Shown here piece by piece: positions 19,087-29,896 of a stretch of 64,000 nucleotides of DNA (the stretch's first letter is position 1; every line of letters begins with the position of its first letter). Made by a program: the position numbers and the translations under genes. The notes below the pieces were generated by a model. That model was not told the DNA's origin, made no database searches, and worked only from the letters and a program-made list of their open reading frames with translations. This stretch comes from Lachnospiraceae bacterium (GTDB lineage: Bacteria > Bacillota > Clostridia > Lachnospirales > Lachnospiraceae). Where the stretch lies: contig SVFF01000005.1 in the NCBI GenBank assembly GCA_015057005.1, positions 1-64,000 of the forward strand. The letters are read 5' to 3'.

Positions 19087-20727
19087 ATGAAATGTAAATT
19101 TGTTGCACTCGTGCTGGGAATAGCAATGGTAATAACATCTCTGGCAGGCTGTGGTTCCGAAAGTACTAAAGAAAGCGACAGCGTATCTTCGTCGACTGAA
19201 AATTCGAAAGAACAACAGGATACTGAAGCAGAAGTTGTAGAAGGAATTCCCGTAGATCATTTTGCGGGTACAGAGTTGGATATTGCTATTGTGAGACGTG
19301 ATGCGTTGGATCCAAGTGAAGATTTCAATGAAAAGCCCATCATTAAATTGGTGGAAGAGGCGACGGGAATTCATGTAAACTGGACTGTGATTGACGGTAG
19401 CGTAGCAAGTGAAAGAGTGAGTGCTCTGCTGGCATCAGAGGATTTGCCCGATGCAATGCTCGGTTTGGTAAGTTCATCTGTTCTTGCAACCAGCCCCAGC
19501 TTGTTTTATGATTTTTCAAAAGAAGGATTATTGGAAACATATGCACCTGATGTGATAAAAGATTATCAGGAAGGTGGTCAAAATTGTCTGGAGCTGATAA
19601 CCTGGCCGGATGGGTCGATTCGGTCCCTTGTGGGAAATGTCGGATGTGATTATAAGTCAGAGGGCAATGGAATCATGATGATCAATCAGAAATGGTTGGA
19701 CGCAGTAAATAAAGAAGTTCCGACAACTGCAGATGAATTCTATGACGTGTTATGTGCATTTCGTGATAATGATGCAAATGGAAATGGTGATCCTGATGAT
19801 GAAATTCCGTTATCCTTTTGCCATAATGATTGGGCTGCATGGTTTATGCAGTTTGCTAATTCCTGGGGAATTGCAGGAAAGGGCAGTGAGAATAAGGAGC
19901 ATTATATGATGCTGAAGGATGGTATTGTAGAACCTACCATGGATACACAGGCCTATCGCGATTTTCTGGAGTATTTCCATAAGCTTGCAGAGGAAGGTCT
20001 TCTGGATATTGAAGGATTTTCTCAGACTGTAGAGCAGTATGATACCAAACAGGCTGAAAATCGCGTTGGTATTATGCTTGAGTGGGAACCCCCAGTGGAT
20101 CTTGCGGATGATTATGTGGCGATGAGACCTTTTAAGGTAGATGGATATGAAACTGTTAAAACAGGCGGAAAGAATTATTGTTACGGCAATTTGACAGCAC
20201 TTGTAGCATCTGCGGAATGTTCCAATGTAGAAGCATTGTTGCACTGGTGGAATTATATGTCAAGCACACCTGAATTGAAATGGACAGCAAGATATGGAGA
20301 AGAAGGTGTTTGCTGGTATAAGGATGAAAATGGAGAGTTCTGGAGATATTCCACGCCTCCGGAGGAGTTGGGGCTTGACCCGAATATCCAATATACCTTT
20401 TACCAAGCTATCGGCAATACAGCATCTCCGTATTTGACACCTGCTGATGTGAATACAGAAGATGGTGTTAGAAAGCGCATGATGGATCAAGTTTATGACC
20501 TGATTCTTGATGAATATATCCCGACAAGACTGTCGGATCCGCTGGCGGTTGAAGAACGTACATTTATTGAAACTGATTTGTTTGAGATGGTCGAGAGCTT
20601 TATGGCAACCAGTGTTGTTAACGGTGTTACCGATGAATCTTGGGCAACATATCTGGATAATTTAAAGACGTATCAGTATTATGATTGGATTGACTGGTGG
20701 CAGGGATATGTGGATGGTGAGTATTAA
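19087..20727 (+). CDS. ABC transporter extracellular substrate-binding lipoprotein
   Basis: lipobox VITSLAGCGSE; DANGNGDPDDEIPLSF typical of LipO/LplA family. Confidence 0.92.
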   Translation: MKCKFVALVLGIAMVITSLAGCGSESTKESDSVSSSTENSKEQQDTEAEVVEGIPVDHFAGTELDIAIVRRDALDPSEDFNEKPIIKLVEEATGIHVNWTVIDGSVASERVSALLASEDLPDAMLGLVSSSVLATSPSLFYDFSKEGLLETYAPDVIKDYQEGGQNCLELITWPDGSIRSLVGNVGCDYKSEGNGIMMINQKWLDAVNKEVPTTADEFYDVLCAFRDNDANGNGDPDDEIPLSFCHNDWAAWFMQFANSWGIAGKGSENKEHYMMLKDGIVEPTMDTQAYRDFLEYFHKLAEEGLLDIEGFSQTVEQYDTKQAENRVGIMLEWEPPVDLADDYVAMRPFKVDGYETVKTGGKNYCYGNLTALVASAECSNVEALLHWWNYMSSTPELKWTARYGEEGVCWYKDENGEFWRYSTPPEELGLDPNIQYTFYQAIGNTASPYLTPADVNTEDGVRKRMMDQVYDLILDEYIPTRLSDPLAVEERTFIETDLFEMVESFMATSVVNGVTDESWATYLDNLKTYQYYDWIDWWQGYVDGEY

Positions 20728-20837
20728 TCTTGCGAGATTAATAATTGATCATATTGATGTGAGAAATAAGTAAGACATAAGTTTGGGACAGTCAGAAAGC
20801 GATTAAAAAATCGACAATTATTGAGGGGTTAATTACG

Positions 20838-22982
20838 ATGATAAAGAATAAAACAATCTTTTATGTGAGCAAAACCTACAAAAGATTTTTGATTAGCTTT
20901 TTGATTGTCCTTTTTCTTCCGGTATTATGTTTTGTGTACCTGTTTCAACAAAATTTCAGGAACATATATCGTGAGAGAATAGTTGAGCAGGCTCAAATTT
21001 CTTTGGAAACAGCGGGAAGAGAACTTGAAAGAGATATAAGTATTCTGCAGTCCATTGTAGTTTATAATTCGATGGGAACGCAATTTTCCAAAAGGGCTAT
21101 TCTGGAAGATCTGCATGCGAAAACGATTACCAAAATACTTGCTGCCGAGTTTGTAACACATCCATTGCTTGAAAATATCTATTATTACAATGAAGTTCGA
21201 CCTGAATTGGTATATAGCCCTCAGGGGACCTATTCACCGGAATATTTTGAAAGAATTTATGTGGATGCAGAGGGGAGAAAACAATTGCCAGTAATACTGG
21301 AGAGTATTACAGATAAGAAGTGGCTGATTTGGAAGGATGGAAAGGCGTCACGAGACGCCTCGGTACAGTATGTGGTAAGAGCAAACCTTGATGCCTGGTG
21401 GATTTTTCACATATCTAATGAACAGTTGAATCAGATTTTTTCATCAAAAGATGCTGTTACTTTGTTAATAAATGGTGACGGAGAGCAAATATACACTTCA
21501 GGTGATCTTGCAGATGTTGATTATTACGAAATTTCCTTTACTTCCTCAGAAGGCGACTTTCAGGTAATCAGATATATCGATCAAAAGAGCCTGTTTGCGG
21601 AATTGAATAAATGTCAGCGTTATTTTTTCATAATTGTAATGATCGTTTTGCTTTTGGGAGGCGGCTTGATCCTGGTAATGACTTATTATAATGAATTGCC
21701 AATCAAGGCGTTTATAGTCTTTTGTAAAGAAAAGTTTCAAAATGTACCATCGGAACTGGGATGGTCAGAGACTTTTCAGTTTGCGATGAAGTCTATGGAT
21801 GAGCAACTGATATTACAGGAGAGGAATCACAGAAGAAATCGTCTGCTTATGCATCTTCTCTATGCTGCTGATAATGATATATTGCATATGGAACATAGAT
21901 TGCGTGAAGAAAACCTGTTTCGAAATGCTGAATGTTATCGGGTGATATTAATTACTGCAGAGGGGGGAAATAATGCTGAATTAAACAAGATGGGCCTCTT
22001 TTTGAATATGCTGAAGAAAGAAGAATATGAGTTCTATCTGATTGATTTGGAACCGAAAGAAGCATTGGTGATGATTGCCGGAATGAGTGAAAAGGCAGAG
22101 AAGAAATTGGAGAATGAACTGAATCGAATTTCAAATATTATCGAGGCAAACGTGAATGAAAAGCTCTTTTTTTATGTCGGCGGAAAATGCTCTGAGATTG
22201 AACAAATACATGACTCCTATTCACAGGCATTGCTTTGCAAGCAAAATGAAAGAGAATGTCAAAAGAACGGAAGTCTGTTTCTATATAGTTATGTGAAGAA
22301 TGATCATAAAAAAGACAAATATCCGAGCGACGAGTTAAATCAATTATTTGAGGCATTAATTGATGTTGAGCTCGAAAAAGTGGTTCTAATAACAGATGAA
22401 CTGGTCAAAAGACTGGAGAATTATAATGATAATAGATTTGCTAAGGTTTCATTGTATTATGATATATTAAATATCTACTACAAGGCACAGATTCAGATGG
22501 AAAGTGATATGGAAATAGGATTTCTGGAAGCAGATCTTCTGGATTTGAAAGAAAATCTTGATGCTGTTCAGATGATTTATAGAATTAGAGAGCAGTATCA
22601 GGAATATGTGGAAGAAATTCATGAAAAAGCTTTTGAAAAGGACTGTGATCTGATTGATAAAGTGATTCATTTTATTGATGAAAACAGAACTTCTCCTGAA
22701 ATGTGCGTCAATATGGTGGCAGAGCATTTTGGAATGTCAATTTCGCATATGAGTCACAAATTTAAAGAAAAAACAAATACAAATATATCGAATTATATTA
22801 CAGAAAAAAGGATTGCATATGCCTGTGAACTTTTAATAGAGACGGATTATAGTATAAAGGATATTGCATTAATGGTTGGATATAGTCATCCGGTAAGTCT
22901 GATTCGGAGGATAAAGCAACTGCATGGAATGACACCTTTGGAATATAGAGAAAAGTATAAGAATAGCAGTAAAGGAAAGTGA
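20838..22982 (+). CDS. membrane-anchored AraC family regulator
   Basis: two TM segments around an extracytoplasmic region; C-terminal AraC HTH (MSISHMSHKFKEKTNTNISNYITEKRIAYACELL). Confidence 0.9.
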   Translation: MIKNKTIFYVSKTYKRFLISFLIVLFLPVLCFVYLFQQNFRNIYRERIVEQAQISLETAGRELERDISILQSIVVYNSMGTQFSKRAILEDLHAKTITKILAAEFVTHPLLENIYYYNEVRPELVYSPQGTYSPEYFERIYVDAEGRKQLPVILESITDKKWLIWKDGKASRDASVQYVVRANLDAWWIFHISNEQLNQIFSSKDAVTLLINGDGEQIYTSGDLADVDYYEISFTSSEGDFQVIRYIDQKSLFAELNKCQRYFFIIVMIVLLLGGGLILVMTYYNELPIKAFIVFCKEKFQNVPSELGWSETFQFAMKSMDEQLILQERNHRRNRLLMHLLYAADNDILHMEHRLREENLFRNAECYRVILITAEGGNNAELNKMGLFLNMLKKEEYEFYLIDLEPKEALVMIAGMSEKAEKKLENELNRISNIIEANVNEKLFFYVGGKCSEIEQIHDSYSQALLCKQNERECQKNGSLFLYSYVKNDHKKDKYPSDELNQLFEALIDVELEKVVLITDELVKRLENYNDNRFAKVSLYYDILNIYYKAQIQMESDMEIGFLEADLLDLKENLDAVQMIYRIREQYQEYVEEIHEKAFEKDCDLIDKVIHFIDENRTSPEMCVNMVAEHFGMSISHMSHKFKEKTNTNISNYITEKRIAYACELLIETDYSIKDIALMVGYSHPVSLIRRIKQLHGMTPLEYREKYKNSSKGK

Positions 22983-22991
22983 TAAATAATT

Positions 22992-23903
22992 ATGAAATTT
23001 TCAGTATTTACAGATTTACATCATTATCCGGGTGTATTTGACGGCGGTACAGAAGCTGATCTTAGGTTTGTAGAAAAACGTGCTCAGGATGAAAATGTTA
23101 ATTTTATCATTCATGTGGGTGATTTCTGCCATGGTCCTTCGTCATGTTCAGATTATGTGAAGCTTTATAATAATTTGTCAATAAAGACATATCATTGCCT
23201 TGGGAATCATGACACAGACGAAACATCATATGAAGAGACGCTGAAATATTATAATATGCCAGAGGGGCATTATTTTTTCGATAATGGAGGCTATCGATTC
23301 ATAATATGTGATCCTAATTATTTTTTGTTGGATGGTAAATATATACATTATTCTTTAGGAAATTATTATAATTATAAAAAATTGCGTGATTATATGCCTC
23401 CACAGCAATTAAAATGGCTTGAAAAGACGATAGATGAGTCGCCTTACCCTTGTGTTATATTTAGTCATGAAAGTTTTGAAAGAGAAGCAAACGGAGTGAA
23501 AAATCTGAATGAAGTGCGAAAAATAATCAATGATGCAAATAACAAGAAGCGTCACAGTGTTATTATGTGTATAAACGGGCATTATCATAGAAATTTTCTT
23601 CGTATTTTGGATAACGTATGCTATTTGGATCTCAATTCCGCTTCTTATGACTGGATAGAAAAAGCCCATGGATTTTATCCCGAAGAACTGTGTAAAATGT
23701 ACAAGCTGATGCCTAATACTCTTGTATATAAAGAGCCGATTCACGCAATTATTTCTTTGGAGGGGACAACGATTTCGATAAAAGGTATGAAAACAGAGAT
23801 GTTCATGGGGGTTCAAATAGACGATACAGAAAATGACCGCTGTGATTTAGCAGGAAGACTTATGATACCGGAAGTATTGTCAGAAAAAATAACGCTAAGC
23901 TAA
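22992..23903 (+). CDS. metallophosphoesterase
   Basis: FTDLHHYPG, HVGDFCHG, LGNHDTD, INGHYHRN. Confidence 0.88.
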   Translation: MKFSVFTDLHHYPGVFDGGTEADLRFVEKRAQDENVNFIIHVGDFCHGPSSCSDYVKLYNNLSIKTYHCLGNHDTDETSYEETLKYYNMPEGHYFFDNGGYRFIICDPNYFLLDGKYIHYSLGNYYNYKKLRDYMPPQQLKWLEKTIDESPYPCVIFSHESFEREANGVKNLNEVRKIINDANNKKRHSVIMCINGHYHRNFLRILDNVCYLDLNSASYDWIEKAHGFYPEELCKMYKLMPNTLVYKEPIHAIISLEGTTISIKGMKTEMFMGVQIDDTENDRCDLAGRLMIPEVLSEKITLS

Positions 23904-23924
23904 TTCGGGCCAGGAGGTAGGTTT

Positions 23925-24749
23925 ATGTATGAGATTGGGTTATCAACAAGCCGCAATTTAATGAATGAGGAGTTTTTTCGCATGTATAAAGACTCGGGAA
24001 TCAAAATGATGGAGGTTTCATGTGCGGAAGAAGATTATGTGGGTTTGAATTATGAGGAAATCAGGAGAATGGCAAATGAGTATGATATTAAACTCTGGTC
24101 CTTTCACCTTCCGTATAGTCCTTTTTCTGAGATTGATATTTCAAAAAAGGAATTGTGCAGATCTACAATTACATATTTTTCTGAAATGCTGAAAAGAGCA
24201 GCGAACATCGGCATTGATAAGTTTGTTATTCATCCGAGTGGGGAGCCTATTATGGACGATGAGAGAGAAGAACGTATAAAGTGTGCTCAGGATTCCCTTG
24301 TAAAACTTGCAGATATCGCGCTGAAAGAAGGGGCAGTTATTGCTGTGGAAAATTTGCCCAGAACCTGCTTGGGAAAAAATTCTGATGAAATGAATCAACT
24401 AATCAGTGTGCATGACAAATTGAGTGTGTGTTTTGATACAAATCATTTATTAAGAGAAGATCCAGTGGATTTTGTATATAAAGTAGGCTCCAAAATTATT
24501 ACAACACATATTTCTGATTGCGATTTTGTCAACGAAAGGCACTGGCTTCCGGGTGAAGGAAAAGTGAAATGGCCGGAATTGATTCGTGCATTGAAAGAGG
24601 TGGGCTATAACGGTGTATGGCTTTATGAAATTGGATTTGCCAATCCGAAAGGATTAATAAGACAGAGAAATCTTACCTGTGATGATTTTGTGCAAAACGC
24701 CATGGAACTGTTTGAAAATAGAAGTCTGACAATTCTTGCCAAAAGATAA
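23925..24749 (+). CDS. sugar phosphate isomerase/epimerase (xylose isomerase-like TIM barrel)
   Basis: AVENLPRTCLG, CFDTNHLL, THISDCDFVNERHWLPGEG. Confidence 0.88.
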   Translation: MYEIGLSTSRNLMNEEFFRMYKDSGIKMMEVSCAEEDYVGLNYEEIRRMANEYDIKLWSFHLPYSPFSEIDISKKELCRSTITYFSEMLKRAANIGIDKFVIHPSGEPIMDDEREERIKCAQDSLVKLADIALKEGAVIAVENLPRTCLGKNSDEMNQLISVHDKLSVCFDTNHLLREDPVDFVYKVGSKIITTHISDCDFVNERHWLPGEGKVKWPELIRALKEVGYNGVWLYEIGFANPKGLIRQRNLTCDDFVQNAMELFENRSLTILAKR

Positions 24750-24798
24750 AAGTATAATGCCAAGCTTGACTCTTTCTGTATAGTAACGTAGTAATTGG

Positions 24799-25020
24799 TT
24801 GCTTTGTTAGACTAATCCATGTTATAATTCTCATCAATAAGGTTAACTTCTCTATGTTCCGCGGCAATCCTTTTTATTCTGAGAGAAGCAAAGTCCTTTA
24901 TCGTAAAAACTAAATAAATAGAGCGAGAAGAGACCTTAGAAAAGAGATTTACACTCTGAAAAGGGGTCTCTTTTTTGTATTCCGTTTTGTGGAAATCCCT
25001 TTATTTATCGGCTTTTTCAT
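24799..25020 (+). ncRNA. copy B of the recurrent promoter/leader/terminator element
   Basis: TTGCTT-18-TATAAT promoter; gcggcaatccttttt leader; GAGACCtt...aaggGGTCTC-TTTTTT terminator. Confidence 0.65.
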
Positions 25021-25116
25021 TTAAAAATCATGAGAAAAAGAAATGAAATTTTCTGATTGTTTTTTTCGTTCGTTTTTTGTCGGAAAATTGTTGCGGAAAA
25101 TAAAGCGAAAATAAAG

Positions 25117-25563
25117 ATGCTTGCCCTTCAGAATAATTGGATTGCCACAAGGACAGTAAAAAAGATTGTTATAGATATTTTTTTCTTGGGTCAGAAATCA
25201 GAGCCAGCAACTTCGGCGGACATTCAAGTAGGAATTGATTTACAGGACACACTAAAGGCCAATCGTGCAGGCTGTGTCGGCTTGGCTGCCAATATGATCG
25301 GCGTGAAAAAGAACATTATTATTGTAAATATGGGGTTCATTGATATTGTAATGTTTAATCCGGTGATCACAAAGAAGGATACGCCCTACGAGACAGAGGA
25401 AGGCTGCCTTTCTTTGGATGGCGTGCGGAAAACGTTGCGCTATCAAAACATCGAAGTGGAATACTATGACATGCAGTGGAAGAAGCAGACGATAAAACTG
25501 TCCGGTTGGACAGCCCAGATCTGCCAGCACGAGTGTGACCATTTGAAGGGAATCATTATTTAA
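25117..25563 (+). CDS. peptide deformylase family protein (atypical motif 1)
   Basis: GCVGLAANMIG, EGCLS, QHECDHLKG. Confidence 0.85.
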   Translation: MLALQNNWIATRTVKKIVIDIFFLGQKSEPATSADIQVGIDLQDTLKANRAGCVGLAANMIGVKKNIIIVNMGFIDIVMFNPVITKKDTPYETEEGCLSLDGVRKTLRYQNIEVEYYDMQWKKQTIKLSGWTAQICQHECDHLKGIII

Positions 25564-25619
25564 AGTAAGAGGAAGCGGCAGTCTGGAAATATTGGAAATA
25601 AAATGCATTGCGCCACCCG

Positions 25620-26501
25620 TTAAGGGTGGCGTTGATTCATTCTTTCCCTATATTCACTGGGCGTGCATCCCTCATATTTTAAAAATGCTGCCAAGAAACC
25701 TCGAGATGTAGTATAGCCGTTTTTTTGTCCAATATCGTTGACATTAAGAGTCGTTTCCAGAAGCATTTTTTTTGCATTTCTTATTTTCAATTCCAATTTT
25801 AATTCGTTAAAGCTTTTGCCATAAGTAGAATAAATAATTCTGCTGACGGTTTGTGGCGAAACATAAATCTTGCGGCTTAATTCTTCCAGACTAATATCAG
25901 TCATATAATACATGTCAAGCAATTTGTCAATTGCATATTTATACACGAAATAGCTGTTGGGCCTTAAAAAAGTATCAAGATGAATAGCGTTTTCATTTTT
26001 GATGCTTTCATAAAGATTGAGCAGAAGCTCTGTAACACGGGATTTGATCAGCCAGTTTTTTACAACTTCATCGGTGCAGGGAGCGTCCAAAATCATATTT
26101 AATAACAGTCCGCTATATTCACAGTCGTCAAGCTTAAAGAGTCCGCAATTGCAGAATGCAGAGTAAATTTTTGTGAAGAGAGGTTCTTCAGAAGGTGCAT
26201 TTAATTTTTCGAAAGTAAATAGTACGCTGATTTTTCGGGTTGCGGAATCATAACTGGTATTGTGATATACGCCCGGTGGAATGAGCAAAGCCTGATTGGG
26301 ATAAAGGTTGTATTCCTGATTTTCGCTTTTTATGCAAAGGTGACCTTCCTGCAGATAGAATAGTTCCCAAAAGGAATGCGTGTGAACGATAGAATCACCG
26401 GTTTCGGACGCAGACTCGTCGGTAATGAAGATAATTTTCATATCTGAGCACAAAACTTCTATATAATTACAACCAAATTCTTTACCGGCTGTCATAGGCA
26501 T
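25620..26501 (-). CDS. AraC family regulator with N-terminal cupin
   Basis: VHTHSFWELFYLQEGHL cupin; ISLEELSRKIYVSPQTVSRIIYSTYGKSFNELKLELKIRNAKKMLLETTLNVNDIGQKNGYTTSRGFLAAFLKYEGCTPSEYR. Confidence 0.92.
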   Translation of the reverse strand: MPMTAGKEFGCNYIEVLCSDMKIIFITDESASETGDSIVHTHSFWELFYLQEGHLCIKSENQEYNLYPNQALLIPPGVYHNTSYDSATRKISVLFTFEKLNAPSEEPLFTKIYSAFCNCGLFKLDDCEYSGLLLNMILDAPCTDEVVKNWLIKSRVTELLLNLYESIKNENAIHLDTFLRPNSYFVYKYAIDKLLDMYYMTDISLEELSRKIYVSPQTVSRIIYSTYGKSFNELKLELKIRNAKKMLLETTLNVNDIGQKNGYTTSRGFLAAFLKYEGCTPSEYRERMNQRHP

Positions 26502-26779
26502 TCTCCTTTGTATTGCAAATTGCTCAAAATCTGAAGATATTTTACCAAGCGCTTATAATGCCGTCAACCGTAATGTTGTTACTCCCAACTGTTTGTCTAT
26601 AAATATTGTTGCCCATCATGGTTCGCAATGATGGTTGTATGAATTGAACGCTCATTTTCGGTAGAGGGATGTTGTATTTGTTCACTTGAGAACAAGTGAT
26701 AAAGAGTGGTAAAATATATAAGTAAAAGTTTGCAGAAAAGAATGATTAGTTGAAATATATGGGAGAGGAGTGAAATCCT

Positions 26780-29700
26780 ATGAATTTAAATTATCATCAA
26801 AATGCTGATATTTTGCACGTGGGCTGTGAAGAACCCCACGCATATTTAATTCCTTATCAAAGCAACGACTGCGCTGGGCAGGACGTAAGAGAGGACAGTG
26901 ATCGTTTTGGATCGTTATGCGGTGAGTGGGATTTTCGATTTTTCTCTTCAGTGGATGAAGTTGCAGATCCTGCAAGTCTATCTGTCTCACAATGGGACAG
27001 CCTGACGGTGCCCATGAACTGGCAGATGATGCTGGACAGAGGGTATGATAAGCCTTTCTATGATGATACCAATTATCCCATTCCTGTGGATCCGCCCTAT
27101 GTACCCAGAGAGAATCCCTGTGGTTTGTATCGGAGATTTTTCGAAATCGACGGTGCGACATTGAAAGAGCAGAAAACCTATCTGGTGTTCGAGGGTGTTG
27201 ACTCTTGCTTTTATTTATATATTAATGGATACTTTGTAGGATACAGCCAGGTCAGCCATTCTACATCGGAGTTTTTGATCTCCCAATACTTAAAAGAAGG
27301 TATCAACGAGATCAGGGTGCTGGTTTTGAAATGGTGCGATGGCACGTATCTGGAAGATCAGGATAAGATCCGCTTGTCAGGTATCTTCCGGGAGGTTTAT
27401 CTGCTGCACCGGGATCCGATACATATCCGGGATCTTTACATCCGGACAACGGTCTCGGACACTCTGGACGAAGCTGAGATAGCGGTTCAGGTGGAGATAA
27501 CTGGAGAAAAAGAGATTACATATGAACTTTTGGATGTAACAAAGAACTGTCTTGATCAGGGAACGATTATTTCAAAGAATGGAAAGGCTGACTTTAAGAT
27601 CGCTGTTAAAGATCCGATGTTATGGTCTGATGAAACCCCGTTCCTCTACAAGCTGTTTCTTACCTGCGGTGAGGAGCATTTCTGTCAATTTGTGGGCATC
27701 CGCCGGTATGAAATCATAGGACGGGTAATCTATGTAAACGGAAAAGCAGTGAAAGCAAAGGGAATGAACCGGCACGACAGCCATCCGGAACATGGTGCTG
27801 CGGTGTCCATGGAGGATATGCTGCGTGATTTATACATTCTTAAAGCCAATAATGTCAACATGATCCGGACTGCTCACTATCCCAACGATCCCAGATTTTT
27901 GGGACTTTGCGATAAGTTGGGATTTTATGTCTGCGATGAAGCTGACGTGGAATCCCATGGAATGGATTTTGCCGAAGGGTATGGAAGAAATTCTTTAAGC
28001 GACGACCCTGCGTGGACAAAGGCATATGTGGATCGTGGGAGACGTCTTATGGAATCGGACAAGAACCATGCCTGCGTGATCATGTGGTCTGTGGGCAATG
28101 AGAGTGGTATCGGACAGAATCTGAAAGCGATTGCTGATTATTTTCATTCTCGAATGCCCGGATGTATTGTGCATAGTGAACGGTATAATTATATTGAACA
28201 CCTGCTTTCAGTGAAGAACCCGGAAGTGGAAGGCTTTGAGAGATATCTGGAAGAACCATATATTGATATCGACAGTCGTATGTACGCTTCCCCGGAGGAT
28301 TGCCTCCGTAAGTATGTGGAGGACGAAAAACGGGTACGTCCCTATTTCCTGTGTGAATTTTGTCACGCGATGGGGAATGGCCCCGGTGACCTGGCTGCAT
28401 ATTGGGATCTCATCTGGAAATACGATTGCTTCTTCGGTGGCTGCATCTGGGAATTCTGTGACCACACAGTTAATGCCGGAACGCCGGAAGAACCCATTTA
28501 TCTGTACGGAGGGGATTTTGGTGATATTCCAAACGGTGCCAATTTCTGCACCGATGGCATGGTATATCCGAATCGCAGGCTTCATAGCGGCATGCTGGAA
28601 TACAAGCAGGTGATCCGCCCCTGTATAATGACACAGTTTGATCAGAAAACAGGAGAAATCCGGCTGTTTAACAGAAAATATTTCACCGATCTTTCCGATT
28701 TGGATCTGTATTGGACAGTAGAAATTAACGGCGTAAAGGTGAAGGAAGGTCGGATCACAGGACTGGATATTCCTCCACATGAGGAGAAGTGCTATGAGCT
28801 TCCGATTCGGGATTTGATCTTGGACTCCGAATATTGTTATCTGAATCTGTTTTTCCAGACCAATGAAACGAAGCCTTGGGCGGAGGAAGGACATGAGGTT
28901 GGAAAAGAGCAGGTGCGCTTAGCTGCAGAACCGATTAGTAAGGGAAAATTTATTAAGGGAAAGCCGCAGATTGCTTCTGCTCTTACATTGGAAGAAACGG
29001 ATGCCATTTTCGTGGTGCATGATGGCGAAATAGAATACCGCATAGACCGCCTGACCGGAAATCTGTGCCGGATAAGTGAAAATGGACAGGAACTGCTGGC
29101 ATCTCCGGTAAAATTCAATCTATGGCGAGCACCTACCGATAACGACCGTAATCTGCGGATAGAGTGGGAAAAGTGTGGCTTTGATCGCATGTGGACCGAT
29201 TTTCGCTATTGCGGATGCGAGGAGTGTCTGGAGCAGAAAATCGTGATAACAGCAGCACTTGCAGTCTGTGCTGCGTCCCTGTCGGTACTGGCAGATGTAA
29301 AAGTTCGGTATACATGGGAGCCGGGTTTGGGTGTTCAACTTTCTTACGAAGTGACTATGCGGCGGGAACAGGAAGTGTCCCTGCCCAGACTCGGTATAGA
29401 GTTTATGATGCCGGCTGGATTTGAGAACCTTCGCTATTTTGGGCTGGGCCCCATGGAGTCCTATCAGGATAAGCGTCAGGCGTCTATTATGGGATTATTT
29501 TCTACGACTGTAAGCGATCATTTTGAGCCCTACATCAAGCCACAGGAAAATATGGCCCACGCCGATACCGTATGGACTGAGGTCAGTGATGGTAATGGTC
29601 GGGGGATGCGAATCCTCAAAACCGAAGGAACCGCCGAATTTAGTTTTAACTGTTCCCATTATACCCCCATGCAGCTGACGAAAACGTTGCATCATCATGA

Positions 29701-29875
29701 GTTGACACCGCTTGCAGAAACGGTGCTTAATGTGGATTGGAAGCAATGTGGTGTAGGCTCCAATTCCTGTGGCCCCAAACTTGCAGAAGAGTATGCCTTA
29801 AAGGATCGTTTTTATGCATATTCCTTTAGATTGATTCCATTTAAAGGGGAAACAGACCCCTTTGACATAATATAA
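26780..29875 (+). CDS. GH2 beta-galactosidase
   Basis: GMNRHDSHPEHG, MWSVGNESG, CEFCHAMGNGPGDL, FWRAPTDND-like LWRAPTDND. Confidence 0.96.
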   Translation: MNLNYHQNADILHVGCEEPHAYLIPYQSNDCAGQDVREDSDRFGSLCGEWDFRFFSSVDEVADPASLSVSQWDSLTVPMNWQMMLDRGYDKPFYDDTNYPIPVDPPYVPRENPCGLYRRFFEIDGATLKEQKTYLVFEGVDSCFYLYINGYFVGYSQVSHSTSEFLISQYLKEGINEIRVLVLKWCDGTYLEDQDKIRLSGIFREVYLLHRDPIHIRDLYIRTTVSDTLDEAEIAVQVEITGEKEITYELLDVTKNCLDQGTIISKNGKADFKIAVKDPMLWSDETPFLYKLFLTCGEEHFCQFVGIRRYEIIGRVIYVNGKAVKAKGMNRHDSHPEHGAAVSMEDMLRDLYILKANNVNMIRTAHYPNDPRFLGLCDKLGFYVCDEADVESHGMDFAEGYGRNSLSDDPAWTKAYVDRGRRLMESDKNHACVIMWSVGNESGIGQNLKAIADYFHSRMPGCIVHSERYNYIEHLLSVKNPEVEGFERYLEEPYIDIDSRMYASPEDCLRKYVEDEKRVRPYFLCEFCHAMGNGPGDLAAYWDLIWKYDCFFGGCIWEFCDHTVNAGTPEEPIYLYGGDFGDIPNGANFCTDGMVYPNRRLHSGMLEYKQVIRPCIMTQFDQKTGEIRLFNRKYFTDLSDLDLYWTVEINGVKVKEGRITGLDIPPHEEKCYELPIRDLILDSEYCYLNLFFQTNETKPWAEEGHEVGKEQVRLAAEPISKGKFIKGKPQIASALTLEETDAIFVVHDGEIEYRIDRLTGNLCRISENGQELLASPVKFNLWRAPTDNDRNLRIEWEKCGFDRMWTDFRYCGCEECLEQKIVITAALAVCAASLSVLADVKVRYTWEPGLGVQLSYEVTMRREQEVSLPRLGIEFMMPAGFENLRYFGLGPMESYQDKRQASIMGLFSTTVSDHFEPYIKPQENMAHADTVWTEVSDGNGRGMRILKTEGTAEFSFNCSHYTPMQLTKTLHHHELTPLAETVLNVDWKQCGVGSNSCGPKLAEEYALKDRFYAYSFRLIPFKGETDPFDII

Positions 29876-29896
29876 CAAAAGTTAGGAGGAATGCTT

